Of a stretch of 64,000 nt of DNA, positions 24,859 through 32,680 are shown one piece after another. The notes beneath the pieces were generated by a model, which saw only the letters and a list, made by a program, of their open reading frames with translations, was not told where the DNA came from and ran no database searches. This stretch comes from JABCPE02 sp963518955. GTDB taxonomy: Bacteria > Bacteroidota > Bacteroidia > Flavobacteriales > Weeksellaceae. Every line of letters begins with the position of its first letter. The first letter of the stretch is position 1. The translations under genes and the position numbers were made by a program. The DNA is taken from contig CAUQKI010000003.1 of assembly GCA_963518955.1 (NCBI GenBank), forward strand, positions 62,001 through 126,000. The letters run 5' to 3'.

Positions 24859-25608
24859 CTACTTGTTTTCTAACTGCTCACTTATTTTACCGAACCGCCG
24901 TTCTTTAGTTTGATAGTCTAAAATGCACTGGAAAAAAGTTTCTTTGGTAAAGTCTGGCCATAAAACATCTATAAACTGCATCTCTGCATAAGCAATCTGC
25001 CATAGCAGGAAATTACTAACCCGAACTTCTCCACTTGTTCTAATAAGTAAATCTACTGGTGGAATTTCCTTGGTATATAGATGCTGTTCAAAAAGTTTTT
25101 CATCAATATCATTTTCATCAATGTCTCCATTTTTTACCTTTTTACACAGTTCTTTTACAGCATTTAGTATTTCTTTTTGTGAACCATAGCTTAGAGCCAA
25201 TGTAAGATTTCCTTTGGTGTTGTTTTTTGTAAGCTCCATGATATTATAGAGCTGATTTCTTACATCTTCTGGAAGTGCTTCTAAATCTCCTATGGCACGA
25301 ATTCTAATTCCTTTTGAAAAAATCTCTTCAGCCTCCTGTAACAATGTAGAAGAAAGTAGATTCATAAGCGTATCTACTTCCTCCGTTGGTCTGTTCCAGT
25401 TTTCCGTTGAAAAAGTATAAAGTGTAAGATAAGGAATACCCACTTCATTACAAGCACTGATAACCTCTCTTACAGCTTTTATGGCATTTTTATGCCCAAA
25501 AGTTCTTTCTTTATTTTGTGATTTTGCCCACCTGCCGTTACCATCCATAATGATGGCAACATGCTTGGGCAGATTATCAAAATTTAACTTTTCTTTTACA
25601 GATATCAT
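24859..25608 (-). CDS. uppS: Isoprenyl (undecaprenyl diphosphate) synthase
   Basis: A 249-residue cis-prenyltransferase that condenses isopentenyl diphosphate units onto farnesyl diphosphate, giving the lipid carrier for peptidoglycan and polysaccharide. Motifs: HVAIIMDGNGRWAK (residues 17-30, catalytic Asp), TLYTFSTENWNRP (near 82), and LLIRTSGEVRVSNFLLWQ (near 186). It lies 7 bp after the DUF6089 barrel and 27 bp before bamA. Confidence 0.95.
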   Translation of the reverse strand: MISVKEKLNFDNLPKHVAIIMDGNGRWAKSQNKERTFGHKNAIKAVREVISACNEVGIPYLTLYTFSTENWNRPTEEVDTLMNLLSSTLLQEAEEIFSKGIRIRAIGDLEALPEDVRNQLYNIMELTKNNTKGNLTLALSYGSQKEILNAVKELCKKVKNGDIDENDIDEKLFEQHLYTKEIPPVDLLIRTSGEVRVSNFLLWQIAYAEMQFIDVLWPDFTKETFFQCILDYQTKERRFGKISEQLENK

Positions 25609-25615
25609 TTATTTT

Positions 25616-26407
25616 TTATTTACAATAACAAGGTGGTCTTCCAAATGCGTAGGAAATACCTATTGTAACAGAGTTTAACCAATCCTTACCTTTACCCTTG
25701 TGTCCATCCATATACTGTTGTAGAGCAGTTTCTGCAGCTGCACGGTTTGCAGGAGAAACATTGTATCTAATAGTATGATTCATCTTTTCAAGATTACTAT
25801 AATCAAGATTATCAGTAAATGTATATCTAAGCATAGCCTCAGCAAAGATAGACCAATTATATCCAAATTTGTATTTTAGACCTAAACCAAAAGGAATACC
25901 TAAAGTCACTTTCTTTTTGTGAATATTTTCTCCAGGATATGTGGTAGAAATCAAAAATCCACTACCAGATTGTGTTATAGTAGTCATAAGGTTTGGAGAA
26001 TCATACATTAACCCAGAAAGTCCAGCAAAAACATACGGACTAAATTTAGTTTCATCCTTTTTTAACTCATCATTGATAGAGAAAAAAGCATATTCAAATA
26101 AAGCAGATGCCTCTAAAATATCATTTGAAACTTTAACTCCACCTGTATAAATGTTGTCAAAGAAAGCAATATTATATGCTCCCTCAACTCTTATTCCTTG
26201 TCTTGGGTTTAGGTTTCTTTTGTAAAATGCGCCTATGTATGTAGGCTGAACTCTCCTATTTGTTCCTCCATCAGGAAAGGATCTTATTACACTTTTAGCA
26301 TCCCCTCCAACAATTGAGTATCCACCTTTTACTCCTATTTCATGTCTTTGGGAAAATCCCATAAACATACACAAAGTAAACAATCCAAATGTTATGTGTT
26401 TTTTCAT
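25616..26407 (-). CDS. DUF6089-type outer-membrane beta-barrel protein
   Basis: A 263-residue protein. The ATG at 26407 gives a good signal peptide (MKKHITFGLFTLCMFMGFSQ); a further in-frame start nine codons up is less likely. The mature part alternates aromatic and glycine residues with EIGVKGGYSIVGGDAKS at the start and ITIGISYAFGRPPCYCK-like strands at the end. The family is predicted to form a barrel of unknown function. It opens the transcript with uppS (7-bp gap), bamA and the skp genes, which points to an envelope role. Confidence 0.85.
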   Translation of the reverse strand: MKKHITFGLFTLCMFMGFSQRHEIGVKGGYSIVGGDAKSVIRSFPDGGTNRRVQPTYIGAFYKRNLNPRQGIRVEGAYNIAFFDNIYTGGVKVSNDILEASALFEYAFFSINDELKKDETKFSPYVFAGLSGLMYDSPNLMTTITQSGSGFLISTTYPGENIHKKKVTLGIPFGLGLKYKFGYNWSIFAEAMLRYTFTDNLDYSNLEKMNHTIRYNVSPANRAAAETALQQYMDGHKGKGKDWLNSVTIGISYAFGRPPCYCK

Positions 26408-26438
26408 ATCTAAAATTATTTTATTTATTTTCAATTTG

Positions 26439-26446
26439 CAAATATA
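26439..26446 (-). promoter_or_regulatory. -7 promoter box of the DUF6089-uppS-bamA-skp operon
   Basis: The minus strand reads TATATTTG (TAnnTTTG), 32 bases before the ATG at 26407. Confidence 0.62.
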
Positions 26447-26611
26447 ACTTTTTTTTAATTTATCAATGTCTAAATATTGTTAAAAAACGAAAAATACTAT
26501 TAAATTATTGGTTTAGAAATAAAAAATAAATTTTTATCTCTGAAAATCAATAATATATAAAATTTTAAAAACCAATTTAAATTAAAAACATGATTTTTGG
26601 CATAAATTTTG

Positions 26612-26775
26612 TAATTTTGCCCCCAATGTTATAATTAGTTTTTTTAGTTGTAGTATTTCTTTTTAATCTGTTTTGAAATACTATATTTAGAATCCTTGAC
26701 CATAATTGGTCAAAAGTAGATGTTAGAATCTATTAGCCATGATCCGAGAGCCAACAAATTCTCGGATTTTTTTAT
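26612..26775 (+). ncRNA. Predicted structured small RNA (plus strand)
   Basis: No gene was found between 26408 and 26771. On the plus strand a promoter-like box TAATTTTG (26612-26619) is followed, from about 26625, by three hairpins. They are a 9-bp stem TAGTATTTC/GAAATACTA (26651-26683), a 7-bp stem TTGACCA/TGGTCAA closed by TAAT (26696-26713), and an 8-bp stem ATCCGAGA/TCTCGGAT (26742-26767) ending in a T-run. Both flanking genes are on the minus strand, and the T-run exists only on the plus side, so the last stem should end a plus-strand transcript of about 145 nt. No long reading frame fits. I cannot assign it to a known family (6S RNA, a Flavobacteriia motif RNA or a new RNA are open). 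Confidence 0.55.
26742..26775 (+). terminator. Plus-strand terminator ending the predicted small RNA
   Basis: Stem ATCCGAGA/TCTCGGAT with a 10-nt loop, followed by a T-rich tract from 26768. The minus-strand continuation (ATCATGG) has no U-run. Confidence 0.8.
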
Positions 26776-28547
26776 TTTATTTCATAGGTGGTTTGGTTTA
26801 TTTTTAGTTTAGTCACAGGTTTTACTTTTTTTATTTCTATATTTTTTATTCTTCTAGATGTAATATAGGATTTTATAACAAAGTTATTAATTTTTTCCAT
26901 ATCGGTCTCATTACTTACGATAAAAACAACTTTGTCTCTTTGTTTTATTGAGACAATATTTTGTTTGAAAAAAGAATGAAGTAGTATTTCTTCCTTCTTC
27001 CAAAAATAAAAATTAGTCAATATTCTGGTGAAAATGAATAACAAGATGAAGAATGAAAAACGCATGAAAGTCTTTACATTCGGTTTTTCAAAGACGCTTC
27101 TCAATAAATAAACAAGCACAAATAAAATAATGAGTTCAGGAATTTCGATAGAGACATTTTCCACGAAACTAAAATCTGTTTTTGAGAAAAAAGCAACCAT
27201 ATTTAGGAAGAAGCTCGCACACCAGTCATAGATTTCTAAAAGCCAATCGGGAGTAAGTCCAATTCCAAACAAAATAGAAACGATAAAAGAAAAAATGATG
27301 AATCCCTGTGATACCATAATGCTGACAACATTGATAAAAACAGACATTATAGAAAACTGATGAAAGTAGAATAATATCAATGGAAGAGTGGTCAGCTGGG
27401 CAGCAAGGCTCAGAGAAAAAGTATTTAGAATAAATCTTATCGCTCTGTTTTTTAGAGGTTTATAATGATTGGTAATAGGTTTGTATAGCCAAAAAATCCC
27501 AAAAACTGCCAAAAAGCTCAACTGAAAACCTACATCGAAAAGCTGCTGAGTATCAATAGAAAGTATCATCATCCCAGCCAAAGCCAAAGAGTGCAGGAGA
27601 TTAGGCTTTCTCTGCAAAAAAATCATAATATAATAGACCGTGATCATAATGCAGGAGCGCACTACAGAATTTCCATAATCGATGAATATCGCAAATCCCC
27701 AGATGGCCGCCAATGAAATATAAATAGGAATATTTCTGTATTTCACCGAAAAAATAGGATTTAAAACAAATAAAATCATCAAGAAAATAATCGCCATATG
27801 AGAACCCGAAATCGCCAAAATATGAATTAAACCAGTTTTGCTGAAATGATTGATGATTTCTTGGTCTATTTCCGTTCGGTCGGCGAGGATTATTCCTTTT
27901 AAAATCGCTTTATTCTGCGGTTGGAGGCTGGATTTATCTATTCTTAAAAGCAAATCCAGTCGTTTTTGCTTTATTTTATCAGTGAAATTTACGGATTCTT
28001 TCTTTTTGAATGAAATTTCATTAGGAATAAATCCTTGATAATGAATATTTTGCCGAGCTAAATATTTTTGATAATCAAACTGAAAATCGTACTGTGGTTT
28101 TTGGGTAGGATTCAGATAAGCTTCGGCCGAATAAAAATGCAGAAAATCAAGTTCTTGTTGTTCTTTTGGGATAGAAATTACAGCCGAAAAAGGTTTTTCA
28201 AAATTGAGAATTTCAACTTCGTAGCGTTTGTTTCTTTCGTTGGAGTTCAGTTTTTTGCTGAGCTGAAAAACGATTTTCGTTGTTTTATTTTTCTCAAAAT
28301 CAATGTTTTGAATAGAATTTGAATTGAGAAAATGCAGAAAAATTCCAATGCTGAAAAACAAAAATACCAAAAATGCTGATTTTAGTCTATCAAAGAAGAA
28401 ATTTCGGATAAAAAATCCTGCTAAAAAGCCCACAATTCCTAAAACTAATATGGCTGCCGTTCCCCAAAAAGGGAAATCAAATTTGTCTTGAAAGAAAATT
28501 CCCAATCCAAAACTGATGGCGCAAATTAGCAAAGGTTGTTTGTTCAT
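26772..28547 (-). CDS. comEC: ComEC/Rec2-family DNA uptake channel, short form
   Basis: A 591-residue polytopic inner-membrane protein. The N-terminal DUF4131 region (about 1-170) is followed by the Competence domain (about 190-460) with HILAISGSHMAIIF and PLILFYFHQFSIMS. ComEC carries single-stranded DNA across the inner membrane during transformation. The metallo-beta-lactamase (nuclease-like) domain found in longer ComEC proteins is absent; only about 90 soluble residues follow the last helix. It overlaps lpxB by 4 bp (ATGA), so the two are translationally coupled. Confidence 0.88.
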   Translation of the reverse strand: MNKQPLLICAISFGLGIFFQDKFDFPFWGTAAILVLGIVGFLAGFFIRNFFFDRLKSAFLVFLFFSIGIFLHFLNSNSIQNIDFEKNKTTKIVFQLSKKLNSNERNKRYEVEILNFEKPFSAVISIPKEQQELDFLHFYSAEAYLNPTQKPQYDFQFDYQKYLARQNIHYQGFIPNEISFKKKESVNFTDKIKQKRLDLLLRIDKSSLQPQNKAILKGIILADRTEIDQEIINHFSKTGLIHILAISGSHMAIIFLMILFVLNPIFSVKYRNIPIYISLAAIWGFAIFIDYGNSVVRSCIMITVYYIMIFLQRKPNLLHSLALAGMMILSIDTQQLFDVGFQLSFLAVFGIFWLYKPITNHYKPLKNRAIRFILNTFSLSLAAQLTTLPLILFYFHQFSIMSVFINVVSIMVSQGFIIFSFIVSILFGIGLTPDWLLEIYDWCASFFLNMVAFFSKTDFSFVENVSIEIPELIILFVLVYLLRSVFEKPNVKTFMRFSFFILLFIFTRILTNFYFWKKEEILLHSFFKQNIVSIKQRDKVVFIVSNETDMEKINNFVIKSYITSRRIKNIEIKKVKPVTKLKINQTTYEIK

Positions 28548-29656
28548 ATTAGTTTTGTGATGATTTCTGCAGCGCGCTCACTCGCTCCCTTACCTTCGAG
28601 GAGATGGTTTAGTTTTTCGTATTCGTTTAGGATTTTTTCTCTTTGCTCTGGATTTAAGATTTTTTTTAATTCGGATTTTATGTTTTCTATTGTTAAATCA
28701 TTTTGTATCAGTTCTTTAACGACTTCTTTGTCCATGATTAAATTGACCAAAGAAATAAATTTAATGTGTTTTACCAGTCTTTTTGCGATTTGATAAGAAA
28801 CCCAGCTCCCGCGGTAGCAGACCACTTCTGGGATTTTTAGAAGGGCGGTTTCCAGCGTTGCTGTTCCAGAGGTTACCAGAGCAGCTTTGGAGGAACGAAG
28901 CAAATCATAAGTTTTATTGGACACAAAATGCACATCATCTGTTAAAAACTCATCATAAAATTCTTTTGGTAGAGAAGGTGCTCCTGCTATAACGAACTGA
29001 TAATCTTTGAAATAAGGAGTTATGCTAAGCATTAAACCAAGCATTTTTCTTATTTCTTGTTTTCGGCTGCCTGGGAGTAATGCGATGATTTCCCTGCTGT
29101 CTAAGTTGTTTTGTTTCTTAAATTCTTGGCTGTCAATTGGTTTTAGGTTTGAAATGGCATCCAAAAGAGGATGTCCCACAAAGTGGGCTTTCACAGAATG
29201 TTTTTTGTAAAAATCCTCTTCGAAAGGGAGGATTACCAGCATTTCATCTACATATTTTTTGATGGTTTCTACGCGGCCTTCCTTCCAAGCCCAAAGCTGT
29301 GGAGAAATATAATATACTACTTTGATTCCTAATGATTTAGCAAATTTTGCAATTCTTAGGTTAAAACCAGGGTAATCCACCAAAATAAGGACATCTGGCT
29401 GGTGTTTTTTTATGTCTTCTTTACAAAATTTGATGTTTCTCAGAATGGTTTTAAGATTTAAAACCACTTCCAAGAATCCCATGAATGCAAGGTCTTTGTA
29501 ATGTTTTACTAATGTTCCGCCTACTTCCTTCATCAGATCGCCTCCCCAAAATCTGAACTCCGCATCGGGCTCTTTTTTTAGGATAGCTTTCATCAGGTTA
29601 GAACCGTGTAAATCCCCAGAAGCTTCTCCTGAGATTATATAATATTTGTTAGACAT
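28544..29656 (-). CDS. lpxB: Lipid-A-disaccharide synthase
   Basis: A 370-residue glycosyltransferase (GT19) that joins UDP-2,3-diacyl-GlcN and lipid X into the lipid A disaccharide at the inner membrane. The N-terminal YIISGEASGDLHGSNL and central LPGSRKQEI motifs are present, with SGTATLETALL near residue 265. The other lpx genes lie 25 kb away. Its stop overlaps the start of comEC by 4 bp, and its promoter overlaps that of the divergent DUF2480 gene. Confidence 0.95.
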   Translation of the reverse strand: MSNKYYIISGEASGDLHGSNLMKAILKKEPDAEFRFWGGDLMKEVGGTLVKHYKDLAFMGFLEVVLNLKTILRNIKFCKEDIKKHQPDVLILVDYPGFNLRIAKFAKSLGIKVVYYISPQLWAWKEGRVETIKKYVDEMLVILPFEEDFYKKHSVKAHFVGHPLLDAISNLKPIDSQEFKKQNNLDSREIIALLPGSRKQEIRKMLGLMLSITPYFKDYQFVIAGAPSLPKEFYDEFLTDDVHFVSNKTYDLLRSSKAALVTSGTATLETALLKIPEVVCYRGSWVSYQIAKRLVKHIKFISLVNLIMDKEVVKELIQNDLTIENIKSELKKILNPEQREKILNEYEKLNHLLEGKGASERAAEIITKLI

Positions 29657-29677
29657 TTTGTTTTAGTAAAAAAGATT

Positions 29678-29695
29678 TATTTTTGCTCAAATATA
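29678..29695. promoter_or_regulatory. Face-to-face -7 boxes of the divergent lpxB and DUF2480 genes
   Basis: TATTTTTG on the plus strand (29678-29685) lies just left of TATATTTG on the minus strand (29688-29695). Both match TAnnTTTG, and the two boxes are only 2 bp apart, so polymerases reading each way must compete. Confidence 0.55.
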
Positions 29696-29705
29696 AATAA
29701 ATAAT

Positions 29706-30215
29706 ATGTCAGAGCAAGGAGAAATTGTAAATAAAGTTGCGAATAGCGGACTGGTAAACATAGATGTTGCTGAATTTCGTCCAAAAGGGAAGCGTCTGGG
29801 TATTGACCTGAAAGACTTTCTATATGAAGGACTTATATTAAAGGAAAAAGATTTCCGCGAACAGGTGGAAAATCTAGATGTGGAAATTTATGAAAACGCC
29901 TTTGTGTATCTCTATTGTTTTACGGATGCTATCGTTCCACTTTGGGCGTATTTTTTACTCACATCTAAATTAGAAGGCGTTGCTAAAAAGATAGTTTTTG
30001 GTTCGCTGGATGAGCTGGAATTGGTTTTGTTTCATGAAGAAATTCAGAAATTTGATTTTTCTGATTATAAGGACAAAAGAGTTCTCATTAGAGGTTGCAG
30101 TGAAGTGGAAATTCCTACCAATGCCTATGTAGAGCTGGTTCAAAAACTGAAACCGATGGTAAAATCATTGATGTTTGGAGAGGCCTGCAGCAGTGTTCCT
30201 ATTTATAAAAAGTAA
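29706..30215 (+). CDS. DUF2480 family protein
   Basis: A 169-residue cytoplasmic protein that I recognise as DUF2480, a Bacteroidota family of unknown function. Recognisable segments are NSGLVNIDVAEFRP near the start, PLWAYFLLTSKL in the middle and GEACSSVPIYK at the end; Cys in RGCSEVEIP and GEACSSVP is typical. It has its own divergent promoter and a terminator shared with the convergent DUF6702 gene. Confidence 0.82.
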   Translation: MSEQGEIVNKVANSGLVNIDVAEFRPKGKRLGIDLKDFLYEGLILKEKDFREQVENLDVEIYENAFVYLYCFTDAIVPLWAYFLLTSKLEGVAKKIVFGSLDELELVLFHEEIQKFDFSDYKDKRVLIRGCSEVEIPTNAYVELVQKLKPMVKSLMFGEACSSVPIYKK

Positions 30216-30232
30216 ATCACAGAAATAAAAAA

Positions 30233-30256
30233 TCCTGCAAAATGCAGGACTTTACA
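30233..30256. terminator. Bidirectional terminator between DUF2480 and DUF6702 genes
   Basis: Stem TCCTGCA/TGCAGGA with a 3-nt loop, an A-run to the left and a short T-run to the right. Confidence 0.7.
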
Positions 30257-30280
30257 TTAAATAATATAACAATTTCGTTC

Positions 30281-30760
30281 CTAGAAAGATACTTCTGCGG
30301 TTTCTTTCCCACGCTGGAAGGTCATGTTTTTCTGACTTCCTTTGTAGGCGATATTCACTAGGTTTAGCTGTTTAGGATATACATCCAGCAGAATGTTGTT
30401 CTTAATTTTCAATGTGGAAATACTCGCCACACCATCTACTTCAAAATAAATAAACACTGTCTCTCCGTTTACTTGGCTACCAGTAACCTTCAGAGATTTG
30501 TTTTCTCCATTCACGGCTACTGAAAAATTTTTGCCAATATATTTTGCTACTTCAGCATTAAAGCCTGCGGAACTAGCATTTACCTTTAGTGCATTTGCAA
30601 TTTGCTCTGTGCTTACCTTGGTGGTAAATTTCAAAGTTTTGCTTCCCTCCACATAGTCTACTTTAGTCAATGAAGACTGGAACTGGCTCACCGCAAAACT
30701 CATTACCATAAGCAGCATTACAAAAAATCCAACAAGACTGACTTTCTTTTTAGTAATCAT
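30281..30760 (-). CDS. DUF6702-type exported protein
   Basis: A 159-residue protein with an N-terminal hydrophobic segment (VSLVGFFVMLLMVMSFAVS) that reads as a signal peptide or anchor. The remainder is mostly beta: TKVDYVEGSKTLKFTTKV, VFIYFEVDGV and NILLDVYPKQLNLVNI. It resembles the DUF6702 proteins of Flavobacteriia, whose role is unknown. It lies 43 bp downstream of the LOG-like gene on the same strand and may be part of that operon. Confidence 0.72.
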   Translation of the reverse strand: MITKKKVSLVGFFVMLLMVMSFAVSQFQSSLTKVDYVEGSKTLKFTTKVSTEQIANALKVNASSAGFNAEVAKYIGKNFSVAVNGENKSLKVTGSQVNGETVFIYFEVDGVASISTLKIKNNILLDVYPKQLNLVNIAYKGSQKNMTFQRGKETAEVSF

Positions 30761-30803
30761 AATCTTAAAATTTTGTTAAATAAAGGCAAAAGCCGTGCCA
30801 AAC

Positions 30804-31505
30804 TTAGAAATTCTCATGAATGGAGTATTTGTCATAGAAGGCTTTAATGTGTGAAACAGCCTCATCAGCAGTGTCTACCACTCTGAAAAGAGAGAAATTT
30901 TCTTCCGAAATTAATTTCATTTCCAGTAAAGTATTTTTGAACCAATCTAACAGCCCGCTCCAAAACTCTGAACCAACCAAAACGATAGGAAATCTGCCGA
31001 TTTTCCCTGTCTGAATCAGCGTCAGCGCTTCTGAAAGTTCATCCAAAGTCCCAAAACCACCAGGCATCACGATAAATCCTTGTGAGTATTTTATAAACAT
31101 GAGTTTTCTAATGAAAAAATAGTCAAACTCCATGCTGTATAATTTGTCTATATAAGGATTCAGGTGCTGCTCGAAAGGAAGTTCTATATTGAGACCGATG
31201 GATTTTCCTCCGCTTTCTTTGGCTCCTTTGTTTCCAGCTTCCATGATTCCTGGACCGCCGCCAGTGATGACACCAAAGCCCAGTTCTGTGATTTTTTGGG
31301 CAATTTCCTCTGTCATCTTATAATATTTGGTGTCTGGCTTTATCCTTGCTGACCCAAATATAGACACGCAAGGTCCCATTTTCTGCATTTTTTCATAACC
31401 AGAGACTATTTCTCCCATTATCTTAAAGACCATCCAGCTGTCTTTGGTGGCCTGTTCGCTCCAAGTTTTTTGTCTAAAACTTTCTCTTAAAATTTCTTCT
31501 TCCAT
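30804..31505 (-). CDS. LOG-family nucleotide 5'-monophosphate nucleosidase
   Basis: A 233-residue Rossmann-fold protein of the TIGR00730 group. The motifs GGGPGIMEAGNKGA (near 83) and PGGFGTLDELSEAL (near 147) form the nucleotide-phosphate pocket of LOG and PpnN-like enzymes, which cleave the N-glycosidic bond of AMP-type nucleotides. The name cytokinin-activating comes from plant homologues and need not apply here. It is 2 bp after murU, at the end of the amgK-rapZC-murU set, so nucleotide salvage might be linked to that pathway or simply share the transcript. Confidence 0.88.
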   Translation of the reverse strand: MEEEILRESFRQKTWSEQATKDSWMVFKIMGEIVSGYEKMQKMGPCVSIFGSARIKPDTKYYKMTEEIAQKITELGFGVITGGGPGIMEAGNKGAKESGGKSIGLNIELPFEQHLNPYIDKLYSMEFDYFFIRKLMFIKYSQGFIVMPGGFGTLDELSEALTLIQTGKIGRFPIVLVGSEFWSGLLDWFKNTLLEMKLISEENFSLFRVVDTADEAVSHIKAFYDKYSIHENF

Positions 31506-31507
31506 TT

Positions 31508-32221
31508 TTATTTAAAATATTTTTCTGCTTCAGTGATGGATTCTGGTTTTCCCACATCTATCAGCAAAGCATCATGTTCGTATCCTTTGATAATATAGCC
31601 TTTCATCAGGTCTAAATATTCCTCCATAATGGAGAACTTGCCACGGCGAGTGAAGAGTTTTAGTAAATTAGAATTAATACAATGTATTCCGCTGAAAGCC
31701 AATGGTTTTAGGTTTTTATAAGTGTTTCCAAAGATTTCTTCACCTGTTTTCTCATTACGCCAGCCTTGTAGGGTCATTGTGCTGTCAAAAAGCAGTTTTC
31801 GAGAGCTTTTTCTGTCCGAAACAGCCAAAGTAACCAAGTTATTGGATTTTAAATGAAAATCAATGAAGTCACTTATATTCAGATTAGTCAAAATATCGGC
31901 ATTCATGATTAAAAAATGTTCTTCCTGTTCCAAAAGTTCTTTGGCAAAGACCAAAGCGCCGCCTGTTTCCAGAAGTTCTTCGGACTCATTGGAGATTTCT
32001 ATTTTAGCACCGAAATTATTATTTTCTTTCAAAAAATCAACAATCTGCTCTCCGAAATGATGAATATTAATAATAAAATCATTAATGCCGAAAGACTGCA
32101 GAAATCTGATATTTCTTTCCAAAAGGGTGATGTTGTTTACCTTAGCCAGAGCCTTTGGGTGTTTGTCTGTGAAAGGTTTTAATCTTGTCCCTTTTCCTGC
32201 CGCGAATATAAAAGCTTTCAT
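31508..32221 (-). CDS. murU: Nucleotidyltransferase, probable N-acetylmuramate-1-phosphate uridylyltransferase
   Basis: A 237-residue sugar-phosphate nucleotidyltransferase with FIFAAGKGTRLKPFTDKHPKAL (pyrophosphorylase loop, cited in parts: AAGKGTRLKPFT and PKAL), NADILTN (metal-binding Asp) and DVGKPESITEAEKYF. The close linkage to an AmgK-like kinase argues for MurU, which makes UDP-MurNAc from MurNAc-1-P and so bypasses de novo MurA/MurB synthesis. A glucose-1-P thymidylyltransferase cannot be excluded on motifs alone. It begins 3 bp after the RapZ-domain gene. Confidence 0.8.
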   Translation of the reverse strand: MKAFIFAAGKGTRLKPFTDKHPKALAKVNNITLLERNIRFLQSFGINDFIINIHHFGEQIVDFLKENNNFGAKIEISNESEELLETGGALVFAKELLEQEEHFLIMNADILTNLNISDFIDFHLKSNNLVTLAVSDRKSSRKLLFDSTMTLQGWRNEKTGEEIFGNTYKNLKPLAFSGIHCINSNLLKLFTRRGKFSIMEEYLDLMKGYIIKGYEHDALLIDVGKPESITEAEKYFK

Positions 32222-32224
32222 ACT

Positions 32225-32632
32225 CTATGCATTTAGCTGAGGTTGTTCATTGTGGATTACCTTTATACTTACTTTATCAGCGTATTTGTGTTGTAAAAAT
32301 TGTCCTATTTTTATCGCTGAATAAACCGAGCGGTGCTGTCCGCCAGTGCAGCCAAATGAAATCTGAAGATGCTCAAATCTTCGCTCTATATAGTTGTCCA
32401 CGGATATGGATATTAGGGATTTTATTGAGTTTAGGAAATCTGGCATTTGGGTTTTTTCTTCCAAATATTCCTGCACAGCCAAGTCGGCTCCTGTCTGAGG
32501 CTTGTATTCATCTATTCGTCCTGGGTTTAGGATTCCACGGCAGTCAAAAACAAATCCACCGCCATTGTCTGTGTTATCCTTTGGAATTCCGCTTTTCTTG
32601 TAAGAAAAACTATAAATATCGATATGTAGCAT
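32225..32632 (-). CDS. Stand-alone RapZ C-terminal domain protein
   Basis: A 135-residue protein equal to the C-terminal half of RapZ, with FGCTGGQHRSVYSAIKIGQFL matching the E. coli region (cited in part: GCTGGQHRSVY) and VFDCRGILNPGR near residue 28. The N-terminal Walker-type domain is missing. In E. coli the C-terminal domain binds glucosamine-6-phosphate and the small RNAs GlmY/GlmZ. Here, placed between amgK and murU, a role in sensing an amino-sugar phosphate is a reasonable guess, not shown. It may also have an enzymatic role of its own. Confidence 0.85.
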   Translation of the reverse strand: MLHIDIYSFSYKKSGIPKDNTDNGGGFVFDCRGILNPGRIDEYKPQTGADLAVQEYLEEKTQMPDFLNSIKSLISISVDNYIERRFEHLQISFGCTGGQHRSVYSAIKIGQFLQHKYADKVSIKVIHNEQPQLNA

Positions 32633-32680
32633 AATAAAATAATTCTCGCAAATTTACAAATCTTAAAATAAAAAGAATTT

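Noticed and set aside
32227..32634. Open frame on the plus strand exactly opposite the RapZ-domain gene
   Set aside because: The minus-strand frame has the clear RapZ motif; the plus-strand product has no recognisable feature.
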